DNA from: Reclinomonas americana ATCC 50394
Taxonomy: Eukaryota; Jakobida; Jakobea; Jakobida
Reading direction: 5' to 3'
Assembly: GCA_048213135.1 (NCBI GenBank)
Contig: PS015010.1
Location: 248,001 to 312,000 of the forward strand
DNA: 64,000 bases
The position numbers and the translations under genes are program-made. The notes beneath the pieces are model-generated. The model did no database searches. It was not told the origin of the DNA and was given only the letters and a program-made list of their open reading frames with translations. Within the stretch, counting starts at the first letter, position 1; every line of letters starts with the position of its first letter. Below are positions 35,996 to 45,029 of the stretch, one piece after another.

Positions 35996-38152
35996 TCAGT
36001 TTCCGTTGCCCGGGGCATAAGGGAACTGCAGTGATTCAAAGTATTCCAGTGTATGTGATGGTTGTTTGTATCGCTCGGGTATGGGTTGCCGTGAGAACGA
36101 CTGAAAATACAGCAGGCAGGCGTCACGCCACCATTCCGCTTCTGTATTCTGTACAGACAATAATTGCGCTACCTGCCAGAAACGTTGCGGGTCGATATAT
36201 GCCTGCAACTGGTTCCATGATTTTTGCATAGCCTGAACAGTGTCAACGCCCTCGTTATATTTATGGCAAAGTTCTTCCCATAAAGTGTTCCCATTCTGCA
36301 TACGGTGCTGCCAGGATACATGGTGAAACCACAGCAGGTATTTGTCATTACAACTATTACTGTCGCTCCAGATTTTTGCCACTGAAGGGTTGTATTGTGA
36401 CAAGGCATTGCTCCCTTTAACAGTTCTGTCAAAACCCAAGCCGTAGGCATCGGCTTTGTGAAAATAGACCGGGTTCCAGTCGGCGCGGGGCGCTTTATTG
36501 TACCAGGGTGCCGGACCGTAATGATGACCATATCCCATGATGTGATGCAAACCCAGCGGTGTCATATAATTCACAACCGCTTCGTATGATGAAAGCATGA
36601 TATGTGTGCAGGCGGCGATCACCAAAGGGTCATTGGAAAAAGTTTGTCGTATCCACTCATCAGCGATCTGTGCGGGTTGTGCTGAAGGATCCCAGGCCAA
36701 TCTTCCGAAGCCATACCAGTTGGCCTGTGCGAAGGGATGACCGCACCAGTTAATGTCTGAGCCTATGTTGGCTACACCTGCAATGCCTGTAAGCGGCTGC
36801 TGGTACAATTCTCCGTCGATGATCTTCGCGATGATAGAGCCCTTGCCCTTTGCATAAGTATCCGTGTCCAGTATTTCTTTTTGAAGAAGAGGAAGGTAAA
36901 CCAGGTGCGTGGAGAATCCCAGGTATTCCTGGGTGAGCTGGAATTCCATCATGAGCTGACTTTTGGGCATAGCGCCAAACAGCGGATGGAAAGGTTCACG
37001 CGGCTGGAAGTCGATGGGACCATTCTTCACCTGTATCATTACATTGGAACGGAACTGGCCGTCGAGTGGTTTAAAGTCAGTATAAGCCTGTTTAAAACGA
37101 TCCTCCGGTGTTTCGCTGCTGTATACAAATGCTCTCCACATCACCATGCCACCGTAGGGAGCGAGTGCGTCGGCGAGCATATTGGCACCGTCGGCATGTG
37201 TGCGGCCATAGTTTTGCGGACCGGGTTGCCCTTCACTGTTGGCTTTTACGAGAAAGCCGCCAAAATCAGGAATATAACTGTAGATCTCTTTTACTTTTTT
37301 CTGCCACCATTGCTGTACGTTCTTATCCAACGGATCGGCTGTAGACAGTTTTCCTATTTCAACCGGAGCGCTGAAACGTGCCGTGAGATAGACTTTGATG
37401 CCATAGGGCCTGAAGACATCCGCCAGTGCTTTTACTTTTATCAAATAGTCAGGGGTCAGTACCATCGCGTTGGCATTCACATTGGTGAGTACTGTGCCAT
37501 TGATGCCGATGGACGCGTTGGCTCTTGCATAATCAATGTAACGCTGATCGATATACCCCGGTAAGGTATGCCAGTTCCACAGCGACTCTCCGGCGTAACC
37601 TCTTTCCACATGACGGTTCAGGTTATCCCAGTGATTGAGTATCCTGTTCTTAATAGAAGCTGATTGCTGTATGTTGATATTTTGTATATCCGTTTCCGTT
37701 TGTAACAACCGCAAAAAATAAAAAACACCGTACAATACACCGACGTCCGTATAGCCAGTGATCAGGATGCGGTCGCGGTTTCCGGTCCTGCGTGTGGTTA
37801 TGGAAAATGCAGAAGACGAATCCTTTTGGGATGAAGGGAAAGTGATGGTAATATTTAGTTTTTCTTTGAGAGCCTGTACAGTACCAATGAGTAAGGAGCC
37901 TGCGATATCTTCTGCAGGAGAACGAACCAGCATCCCGGTCAACCCTGAACGCAGTTCCTGCCGGGCGGCCTGCAAGGTAGGGCTGTTGCCGGCGATATAA
38001 TACCCGGCGCCCAGGATCTGGCGGTATTGACCCATCATACGATAGTTACTGACAGGTTCATACCGCAGCCACAGGCGGTATCCATCTTCCGCTGATACGT
38101 GTTGTACAGCGAACAGCAGGGCCAGCAGGTATAGCAGCCAATTTTTTTTCAC
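35996..38152 (-). CDS. GH67 alpha-glucuronidase
   Basis: 718 residues, starting with GTG, with signal peptide (LLYLLALLFAVQHVSAEDG). Marks of GH67: LNHWDNLNRHVERGYAG, the general acid Glu307 in KANSEGQPGPQNYGR, the paired base residues in VKNGPIDFQPREP, and the helical C-terminal domain. The enzyme removes 4-O-methylglucuronic acid from the non-reducing end of xylo-oligosaccharides, so it would act after the xylanases, probably in the periplasm. First enzyme gene behind lacI, 15 bases away. Confidence 0.94.
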   Translation of the reverse strand: MKKNWLLYLLALLFAVQHVSAEDGYRLWLRYEPVSNYRMMGQYRQILGAGYYIAGNSPTLQAARQELRSGLTGMLVRSPAEDIAGSLLIGTVQALKEKLNITITFPSSQKDSSSAFSITTRRTGNRDRILITGYTDVGVLYGVFYFLRLLQTETDIQNINIQQSASIKNRILNHWDNLNRHVERGYAGESLWNWHTLPGYIDQRYIDYARANASIGINGTVLTNVNANAMVLTPDYLIKVKALADVFRPYGIKVYLTARFSAPVEIGKLSTADPLDKNVQQWWQKKVKEIYSYIPDFGGFLVKANSEGQPGPQNYGRTHADGANMLADALAPYGGMVMWRAFVYSSETPEDRFKQAYTDFKPLDGQFRSNVMIQVKNGPIDFQPREPFHPLFGAMPKSQLMMEFQLTQEYLGFSTHLVYLPLLQKEILDTDTYAKGKGSIIAKIIDGELYQQPLTGIAGVANIGSDINWCGHPFAQANWYGFGRLAWDPSAQPAQIADEWIRQTFSNDPLVIAACTHIMLSSYEAVVNYMTPLGLHHIMGYGHHYGPAPWYNKAPRADWNPVYFHKADAYGLGFDRTVKGSNALSQYNPSVAKIWSDSNSCNDKYLLWFHHVSWQHRMQNGNTLWEELCHKYNEGVDTVQAMQKSWNQLQAYIDPQRFWQVAQLLSVQNTEAEWWRDACLLYFQSFSRQPIPERYKQPSHTLEYFESLQFPYAPGNGN

Positions 38153-38167
38153 AGCAAGAACGTTTCG

Positions 38168-39199
38168 TTATTGATGAAATGATTTGCGCAGCGAAGATTT
38201 TCTTATGATCAGTTCTGATTTAACAACGATGGTGTTGGTTTGGCTGATGTTCGATTTTCCTTTCAGGTGATCGATCAGGTTGCGGGCCGCTATCTCGCCG
38301 ATATCGATGCCCGGGTAATTGATGGTGGTCAGTTGCGGTTCAACAATCTTACTGATGGTATCATTGTTGAATCCCACTACCGCGATATCCTGTGGAATGC
38401 GTATGCCATTTTCCTTGAGTGTTTGCATACAAACCGCCGCGGAAAAATCATTGGTGATGAAAGCCCCGTCGGGCAGGGGATTCATTTTCATGATCTGCTT
38501 TGCTGCTTCCACACCGCATTTTTCGCTAAGGTCTTTTATCAAAACCAGTTTATCGTCGAATTTGATGCCGTTGTCATACAGCGCGTCTTTGTATCCTTTA
38601 AAACGCTGGGCGTATACGTTCCTTTTCAGGCTGGCCGTTACCATCACTATTCTTTTGCAGCCCTGTTCCACCAGGTGTTGTGTAGCCTGGTAACCGTTCT
38701 TATAGTTGTCAATGATCACTTTGGTACTTTCGACGTTCTCTTCCACACGATCAAAAAAGATAACGGGTATGCCTCTGTCGGCAAATACCTGGAAATGGTT
38801 AAGGTTCTGGGTGTCAAAAGAGAGAGAGGCGATGAGGCCGTCTACACGTTTATGGAAAAGGTTAAGGGCGTTGGCCGCTTCCTTGGTGAAGCTTTCGGAA
38901 GAGTGGGCGATAATGAGGTCATATCCCGCTTCTGTAGTCACTTTCTCAATGCCGGCGAGTACAGAGGTAATGAAGTTACTGTTTAATTCATGTACGATGA
39001 TGCCGATGGTGTTGGTCGTTTGTTTGCGCAGGTTGCTGGCAAAATTGTTATGGCGATACCCCATTTCTTCCGCCATGTCCATGATCCTTTTCTTAGTAGT
39101 CTTATTCACCGCCTGGTGATCTTTCAGACCACGGCTAACAGTAGCGGGGGAGAGGTTCAGCTCCTTAGCAAGGTCGTAGATAGTAACTTCTTTTTGCAT
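38168..39199 (-). CDS. LacI-family transcription regulator of the glucuronoxylan locus
   Basis: 343 residues. N-terminal HTH (VTIYDLAKELNLSPATVSRGLKDH) and hinge helix (GYRHNNFASNLRKQ), then the periplasmic-binding-protein fold (TIGIIVHELNSNFITSVLAG, DGAFITNDFSAAVCM, QDIAVVGFNND). It is the first gene of the leftward operon, so it probably controls its own synthesis as well as the divergent GH3-susC operon. Two inverted LacI-type operators lie between the two starts. The inducer is unknown; a xylose- or glucuronate-related sugar is likely by context. Confidence 0.95.
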   Translation of the reverse strand: MQKEVTIYDLAKELNLSPATVSRGLKDHQAVNKTTKKRIMDMAEEMGYRHNNFASNLRKQTTNTIGIIVHELNSNFITSVLAGIEKVTTEAGYDLIIAHSSESFTKEAANALNLFHKRVDGLIASLSFDTQNLNHFQVFADRGIPVIFFDRVEENVESTKVIIDNYKNGYQATQHLVEQGCKRIVMVTASLKRNVYAQRFKGYKDALYDNGIKFDDKLVLIKDLSEKCGVEAAKQIMKMNPLPDGAFITNDFSAAVCMQTLKENGIRIPQDIAVVGFNNDTISKIVEPQLTTINYPGIDIGEIAARNLIDHLKGKSNISQTNTIVVKSELIIRKSSLRKSFHQ

Positions 39200-39254
39200 A
39201 CAGCTATGAATATCTAAAAAAAAATGATCAATTGAGGAAATCTAAAAAAAAATT

Positions 39255-39270
39255 ATGCAATCGGTTGCAA
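39255..39270. promoter_or_regulatory. LacI-type operator 1
   Basis: ATGCAATCGGTTGCAA, a near-perfect palindrome around a central CG, the form bound by LacI/GalR dimers. Its exact reverse complement is at 39490. It lies 56 bases upstream of the lacI start. Confidence 0.8.
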
Positions 39271-39489
39271 TTTAAAAAACTTTTTCTACATTAGTCCCCG
39301 GAAACAATATTTTTTTATGGTTAGCCAGCCTGTTTTACAGGTCTTGTTCCCTTGAAAGTATTGTAAAAACTGGTCTTTGTAAAATCCGTATTCCGGCGGG
39401 TATTACGGTGAGGAGAAAGACAGAATGGAATAATGAAACAAGAGCCCGATAGCTGGTTTATCAAATCATGCTATTTTTTTGGTAAAATT

Positions 39490-39505
39490 TTGCAACCGAT
39501 TGCAT
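39490..39505. promoter_or_regulatory. LacI-type operator 2
   Basis: TTGCAACCGATTGCAT, the exact reverse complement of operator 1, 235 bp away centre to centre and 46 bases before the GH3 ATG at 39551. The pair could allow looping by a tetramer or separate control of the two operons. Confidence 0.8.
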
Positions 39506-39550
39506 AGCTGTTTTTACCTAAGTGTTACAAACTACATACTTGCTGCTATA

Positions 39551-41738
39551 ATGAAAAAAAAAGATCTCCCTGTTTATTGTCTGCAGTTTCGGCATCGTTG
39601 CCGGGCTGATGGCACAGCGCCTTCCTTACCAGGATATTTCCCTTCCCACCGAAACCCGGGTGAAGGACCTGATCTCCCGTTTGACACTGGAAGAAAAAGT
39701 TGGACAAATGAAGTACAACAGTCCTGCTGTTTCCCGTTTGGGTATTCCCGAGTACAACTGGTGGAATGAAGCACTTCATGGTGTTGGCCGCTCCGGTCCG
39801 GCAACGGTATTTCCCCAGGCCATTGGTATGGCGGCCACATTCGATGACCAGCTCATCTTTAAAGTGGCTGATGTAGTTTCGACAGAGGCCCGTGCCATGA
39901 ATAACGTAGCCCTGGCAAAGGGATATCATATGAAGTATGGTGGCCTTACTTTCTGGACACCCAACATTAATATATTCCGCGATCCCCGCTGGGGCCGCGG
40001 GCAGGAAACCTATGGTGAAGATCCTTTCCTCACCGCGTCAATGGGCGTGGCTTTTGTGAAAGGCCTGCAGGGAACCAATCCGAAATATATGAAAGTGGCT
40101 GCCTGTGCGAAGCACTTCGCGGTACACAGCGGACCTGAACGCCTGCGCCACGAGTTCAATGCGAAAGCGTCTATGCATGACCTTTATGATACCTACCTGC
40201 CTGCTTTCAAAGCGCTGGTGGATAATAAAGTGGAAGCCGTGATGTGTGCCTACAACCGCACCAATGATGAACCCTGCTGCGCTAACACTTATCTGCTGCA
40301 GGAAGTACTGCGTAAAAAGTGGAATTTCAAAGGACATATATTAAGTGATTGCTGGGCCCTGGTTGATTTTTACGCCGGGCATAAAGTGGTAAAGGATGCT
40401 ACCGAAGCGGCCGCGCTGGCCGTAAAGAAAGGTGTTGATCTCAATTGCGGCAGTGTATACGGCGACGGCCTGCTCGACGCTGTAAAAAAAGGAATGGTGT
40501 CTGAGAAGGAACTGGACACAGCGCTGGTCTACCTGTTTAACACCCGCTTTAGACTAGGGATGTTTGACCCGGCTACCGGTAATCCATATACGAAGATTGG
40601 AGAGAATGAAATCAACAGCACAGCACACAGGACGCTGGCCCGGACCGTGGCGCAGAAATCCATCGTCATGCTGAAAAACAATGGTGTCCTGCCATTGCGT
40701 AACGACCTCCGTAAATATTTTATCACCGGCCCGAACGCGGTAAGTGTTGATGCTTTGCTGGGTAACTATAATGGTCTCAACAGCAACCTGGTGACTGTTG
40801 TGGAAGGCATCGCGGCACAGGTGAAGAACGGGAGCCAGTTGCAGTACCGTCCCGGCACTTTGCTGGCGCGGGAAAATGTAAACCCCATCGACTGGACCAC
40901 GGAAGAAGCGAAGAATTCTGACGTAGCCATCGCGGTACTGGGTATTCACGGATTCATTGAAGGCGAAGAAGGTGAATCCATTGAATCCCCCAACTTTGGC
41001 GACAGGCTCGATTATAACCTGCCAAAAAACCAGGTGAACTTCCTGCGTAAAATGCGTAAGGATAATAATAAACCGATCATCACCATCATCACCGGCGGCT
41101 CACCCATGAACCTGGCAGAAGTACAGGAACTTTCCGACGCGGTATTACTGGTGTGGTATCCCGGTGAAGAAGGTGGCAATGCCGTTGCCGATGTTATTTT
41201 CGGTAAGGTCAATCCCTCCGGAAGACTGCCGATCACGTTTCCCAGATCACTTGACCAGTTGCCGGCTTACGAGGATTACTCCATGAAAGGCCGCACTTAC
41301 CGTTATATGAATGCCGAACCTTTGTATCCCTTCGGCTTCGGGCTTAGTTATACTTCTTTTCAATACACTAAACCGGTATTGTCAAACGCCGCGGTTACCG
41401 GAAGTCAGTCCTCTACTGTTTCAGTAATGGTAACGAATAGTGGCAAAAAAGCGGGAGAGGAAGTGGTGCAATTGTACCTCACCCATACCGATGGCCCGGC
41501 TGATAAACCATTGTATGCACTCAAAGGTTTCAAACGGGTACAACTCAATCCCGGTGCGTCAACGGAAGTGAAATTCACACTTACACCGGATATGCTCAAA
41601 CTGGTGAATGATGCCGGTGAATCAGTGATTGTTCCGGGTAAAATTAAGATCAGCATCGGCGGATCATTGCCCGGTAAACGAAGTGAAGAACTGGGCGCAT
41701 CACCTGCTGCGCAAACTGTGCTGACGGTGAATCCCTGA
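39551..41738 (+). CDS. GH3 beta-xylosidase; signal-peptide start shifted by an A9 run
   Basis: From the in-frame ATG at 39609 the protein has 709 residues: GH3 barrel with KHFAVHSGPE, nucleophile Asp in GHILSDCWAL, the second domain (VWYPGEEGGNAVADVIFG) and fibronectin-III end (NSGKKAGEEVVQLYL). The closest function is xylan 1,4-beta-xylosidase. But ATG at 39551 followed by nine A (39554-39562) reads into a wrong frame; with eight A it would give MKKKISLFIVCSFGIVAGL and then join MAQRLP, a perfect signal peptide. As written, the ATG at 39609 gives a protein without a signal. First gene of the rightward operon. Confidence 0.88.
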
Positions 41739-41797
41739 TCATAAATATAAAACTGCTATCATCTACAATAATTAACGATTACGCCAAAACAACAAAC

Positions 41798-44700
41798 ATG
41801 AAAAAAACGATTCTGCTACATCAATTCCAACGATGCCGGATCACCGGAGAAAGAAGATCACCCTTCTTCGCCATTGCCCTGCTCGTTTTGTTACAGGTCT
41901 TTTTGTTGCCCGCCCTGAGCCGGGCGCAGCAAAAAAAGATCACGGGTAAAGTGACCAATGAAAGTGGTCAGCCCCTGGCCGCAACGGTCATGATCAAAGG
42001 CGCCACTACCGGCGTAAGTACGGATGCCGATGGTAATTTCTCTGTTAATGCCGACGCCAATACCCGGCTGGTCATCACCTCGGTTGATCACGTGGCGCAG
42101 GAAGTTCCTGTCGGAAAAAAAACAGTGATCAATGTTTCACTGGCACGTACCGATAAATCCATGACGGAAGTTGTGATCGTGGGTTACGGTTCTCAGCGTA
42201 AGAAAGATGTAACGGGAGCCGTGGTATCGGTAAGCGAAAAAGCATTACGTGAAGTGCCAGTAGCCAACCTGCAGCAGGCATTGCAGGGCAGGGCTGCCGG
42301 CCTGGAAATACAGACCGTTGGTAACCGCCCCGGAGCCGGCGCACAGATACGTATACGTGGTAATCGTTCCATCAGCGGTTCCAATGAACCTTTATTTGTT
42401 GTTGATGGTATTCCTTATGATGGTACATTGAATGATATCAACCCCGATGAAGTAGCGTCCATCGATATCCTGAAGGATGCTTCCGCGACAGCCATCTACG
42501 GTTCCCGCGGTGCCAACGGCGTTATCCTGGTAACCACCAAGAAAGGCCGCACCGGCGAAACCCGGATATCTTATAATGCCTACTATGGTATAGGTACGGC
42601 GCAATACAAATATCCTGTATTCAATGCCGAGGAATACCAGGCCATGCGTAATCTTTCTCCATGGAATGGTGGTTATATGGCCGAAGAATTAAAAGGTATA
42701 CAGCAGGGCAGGAATACCGACTGGCAGGATGCTATGTATGACAACGCCATGCGTATGGATCATAACCTGAACATATCAGGCGGCGCCAATGGAACTACCT
42801 TCTCTATCGGCGGTGGTTATTATAAAGAAACATCACTGATGCCCGGCGAAGAATACAGCCGTTATTCACTGAAAGCAGCCATCGATACCCGTATCGGTAA
42901 AAGGATGCGTGTAGGGCTGGTTACACAAAATACACTCAGCATTGAACTGGGGTCACAGTTTGTTTCCGGCTCGGCTATGTTCCGCACGGTTTCACTGAGC
43001 CCGCTGATGCCGACACACGATACCGCTGGAAATGTTTACCTGATGCCTAATGGCAATATCGATGACAACAACAGTGACGGACGTTATTCTCCTTTGCTGC
43101 TGAAACAAAAAGAAACATGGGTAGACAGGGTAAGGCGGCTGCGTACCTTCAATACCTTTTATGCAGAGTACGAATTCATCAAAGGCCTGAAATACCGTGC
43201 CAACCTGGGTTACAACTTTGCACAGCAACACGGCGGCCAGTTCCGCGGTTCCGACCAGCCACCGGCCAACCCGAGTTTCTTCAGACCTGGTGTAGGTAAT
43301 ACCGCCCGTGTAGACAATGGTGAAACCTGGGGCTATACCATTGAGAACCTGTTGTTCTATGATAAAACGATCGCGAAAAATCACAAGATCAATCTGACCG
43401 GCCTGTACAGTATACAGGAAACACAATCTTTCAGCAATTATATTCAGAAAGATTCCATCACCGAAGATTTTGTACAGTTCTATAATATGGGTGCAGCTTC
43501 TCCCACACCTGTTGCCGCAACTGCAGGTACCGAAGCCAAGTCAGTACTGATCTCTTATATGGCCAGGCTGAACTATGCTTTCAAAGACCGTTACCTGCTT
43601 ACGGCTACTTACCGCAGGGATGGTTCTTCCCGCCTGGCACCTGGTAACCAGTGGTTCGATTATCCCGCTGTATCCGCTGGCTGGGTGGTTTCGGAAGAAT
43701 CATTCATGAAAAGGGTGAAACCCATCTCCATGCTTAAACTAAGGGCGGGCTGGGGTAAAACATCCAATCAGTCTGTTAACCCTTACGATTCCAAAGGGCT
43801 TGTCAACAACAGCAATGGACTGGGCAATTCCGGTACCATTGGCGCGGCAGGAAGTTTCATCCGTTACAATTATGGTCCTACCATTGTGAATGGTTACAAT
43901 GTGGTTACACTTCCCAATCCGAATCTCTCCTGGGAATTTACCAGGACGCTGAACATTGGTCTTGATTTCGGATTGCTCAATAACCGCATCACCGGTTCAC
44001 TGGAATACTACGATTCGAAAACTGATAAGATATTATATGGTGTGAACCTGCCGGTAACATCGGGTGTGGCAGGTGCATTCGTAACCAATGTGGGTGAAAT
44101 GTCCAACAAAGGTTTCGAACTCAGCATCTCTTCCATGAACTACAGGTCAAGGTCTGGCTTCACCTGGAGCACCGACCTGAACCTCTTTACGAATAAAAAC
44201 AAACTCCTCAAACTGAGCAGCAATGTGGAACAGGATATAGGCAGCCAGTTATTTGTAGGCAATTCTTTCACCGCCATTTATGATTATGTGAACGATGGGG
44301 TATGGCAGATCAGTGAAGCGGCACAGGCTGCGGCTGTAGGTGCTGTTCCTGGCCAGATCAAACTGCGTGATATCAGTGGTCCGGCTGGTGTGCCCGATGG
44401 CGTGATCAATTCTACTTACGACAGGCGGGTGATCGGCGATATGGATGCCGACCTGCAGGGTGGTATCACCAACCGTTTCTCTTATAAAGGATTTGATCTT
44501 TCCGCGGTTATCCATGCCCGTTTTGGCGGACTGCTGGTAAGCCAGCTGCATGCACCGCTTGCTTCTTACCTTACCGTACTCGACGGAAAAAGGAACAGTC
44601 TTGCAGTGGATTACTGGACACCCAGTAACCCGAGCAACTGGTTCCCGATGCCGCAAACCAATATCGCTACGGTAAGTGACGCGGGCCGTACGCTGGCGTA

Positions 44701-45007
44701 TTATGATGCCAGCTTTATCAGGCTCAGGAGCATCAACCTGGGTTATACATTCAACCAAAAAATGCTGGGCCGTATCAAAGCGCAAAACCTGAGGTTATAC
44801 TTTACCATCGATAACGTGGCGCTGCTGTATTCACCTTATTACAAAAAGACTGGTATCGATCCGCAGGCAACAGCGGCGGGCGACAGGGGTGTGGGCGGTA
44901 ACCTGTCCAACATCCGTGAGAACGGCAGGAACAACGGCGCTCTCATTGTTGGCCTGGGTACACCACCAAGAAGAACATTTACTTTCGGTTTAAACATATC
45001 GCTATAA
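41798..45007 (+). CDS. SusC/RagA-family TonB-dependent transporter (xylan locus)
   Basis: 1069 residues, intact. An unusually long N-terminus (about 44 residues) precedes the cleavage site after LLPALSRAQ. Then CarboxypepD_reg-like domain (KITGKVTNESGQPLAATVMI), plug (GYGSQRKKDVTGAVVSVSEK, IRIRGNRSISGSNEPLFVVD, ASATAIYGSRGANGVILVTT) and a 22-strand barrel ending in RRTFTFGLNISL. It would take up xylo-oligosaccharides across the outer membrane using TonB energy. It is 59 bases after GH3 and 22 bases before susD. Confidence 0.95.
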   Translation: MKKTILLHQFQRCRITGERRSPFFAIALLVLLQVFLLPALSRAQQKKITGKVTNESGQPLAATVMIKGATTGVSTDADGNFSVNADANTRLVITSVDHVAQEVPVGKKTVINVSLARTDKSMTEVVIVGYGSQRKKDVTGAVVSVSEKALREVPVANLQQALQGRAAGLEIQTVGNRPGAGAQIRIRGNRSISGSNEPLFVVDGIPYDGTLNDINPDEVASIDILKDASATAIYGSRGANGVILVTTKKGRTGETRISYNAYYGIGTAQYKYPVFNAEEYQAMRNLSPWNGGYMAEELKGIQQGRNTDWQDAMYDNAMRMDHNLNISGGANGTTFSIGGGYYKETSLMPGEEYSRYSLKAAIDTRIGKRMRVGLVTQNTLSIELGSQFVSGSAMFRTVSLSPLMPTHDTAGNVYLMPNGNIDDNNSDGRYSPLLLKQKETWVDRVRRLRTFNTFYAEYEFIKGLKYRANLGYNFAQQHGGQFRGSDQPPANPSFFRPGVGNTARVDNGETWGYTIENLLFYDKTIAKNHKINLTGLYSIQETQSFSNYIQKDSITEDFVQFYNMGAASPTPVAATAGTEAKSVLISYMARLNYAFKDRYLLTATYRRDGSSRLAPGNQWFDYPAVSAGWVVSEESFMKRVKPISMLKLRAGWGKTSNQSVNPYDSKGLVNNSNGLGNSGTIGAAGSFIRYNYGPTIVNGYNVVTLPNPNLSWEFTRTLNIGLDFGLLNNRITGSLEYYDSKTDKILYGVNLPVTSGVAGAFVTNVGEMSNKGFELSISSMNYRSRSGFTWSTDLNLFTNKNKLLKLSSNVEQDIGSQLFVGNSFTAIYDYVNDGVWQISEAAQAAAVGAVPGQIKLRDISGPAGVPDGVINSTYDRRVIGDMDADLQGGITNRFSYKGFDLSAVIHARFGGLLVSQLHAPLASYLTVLDGKRNSLAVDYWTPSNPSNWFPMPQTNIATVSDAGRTLAYYDASFIRLRSINLGYTFNQKMLGRIKAQNLRLYFTIDNVALLYSPYYKKTGIDPQATAAGDRGVGGNLSNIRENGRNNGALIVGLGTPPRRTFTFGLNISL

Positions 45008-45029
45008 TCACTACAAAAAATTTAATCAA

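Larger units (their letters stand above)
39200..39550. promoter_or_regulatory. Divergent control region of the glucuronoxylan locus
   Basis: 351 bases without a gene between lacI and the GH3 xylosidase gene. It holds the two LacI-type operators (39255-39270 and 39490-39505), a 14-base direct repeat ATCTAAAAAAAAAT at 39212-39225 and 39240-39253, and long A/T tracts. On the minus strand TAGATTTC close to the first operator resembles the -7 promoter element; no strong consensus promoter is seen on the plus strand. The central part (39300-39480) shows no other structure to me. Confidence 0.7.

Noticed and set aside
36881-37564. A 227-codon plus-strand frame inside GH67
   Set aside because: Antisense to a well-conserved enzyme; no recognisable motif.
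39479-39769. A 96-codon frame starting before the GH3 xylosidase gene
   Set aside because: It is the out-of-frame reading after the A9 run; no domain is seen.
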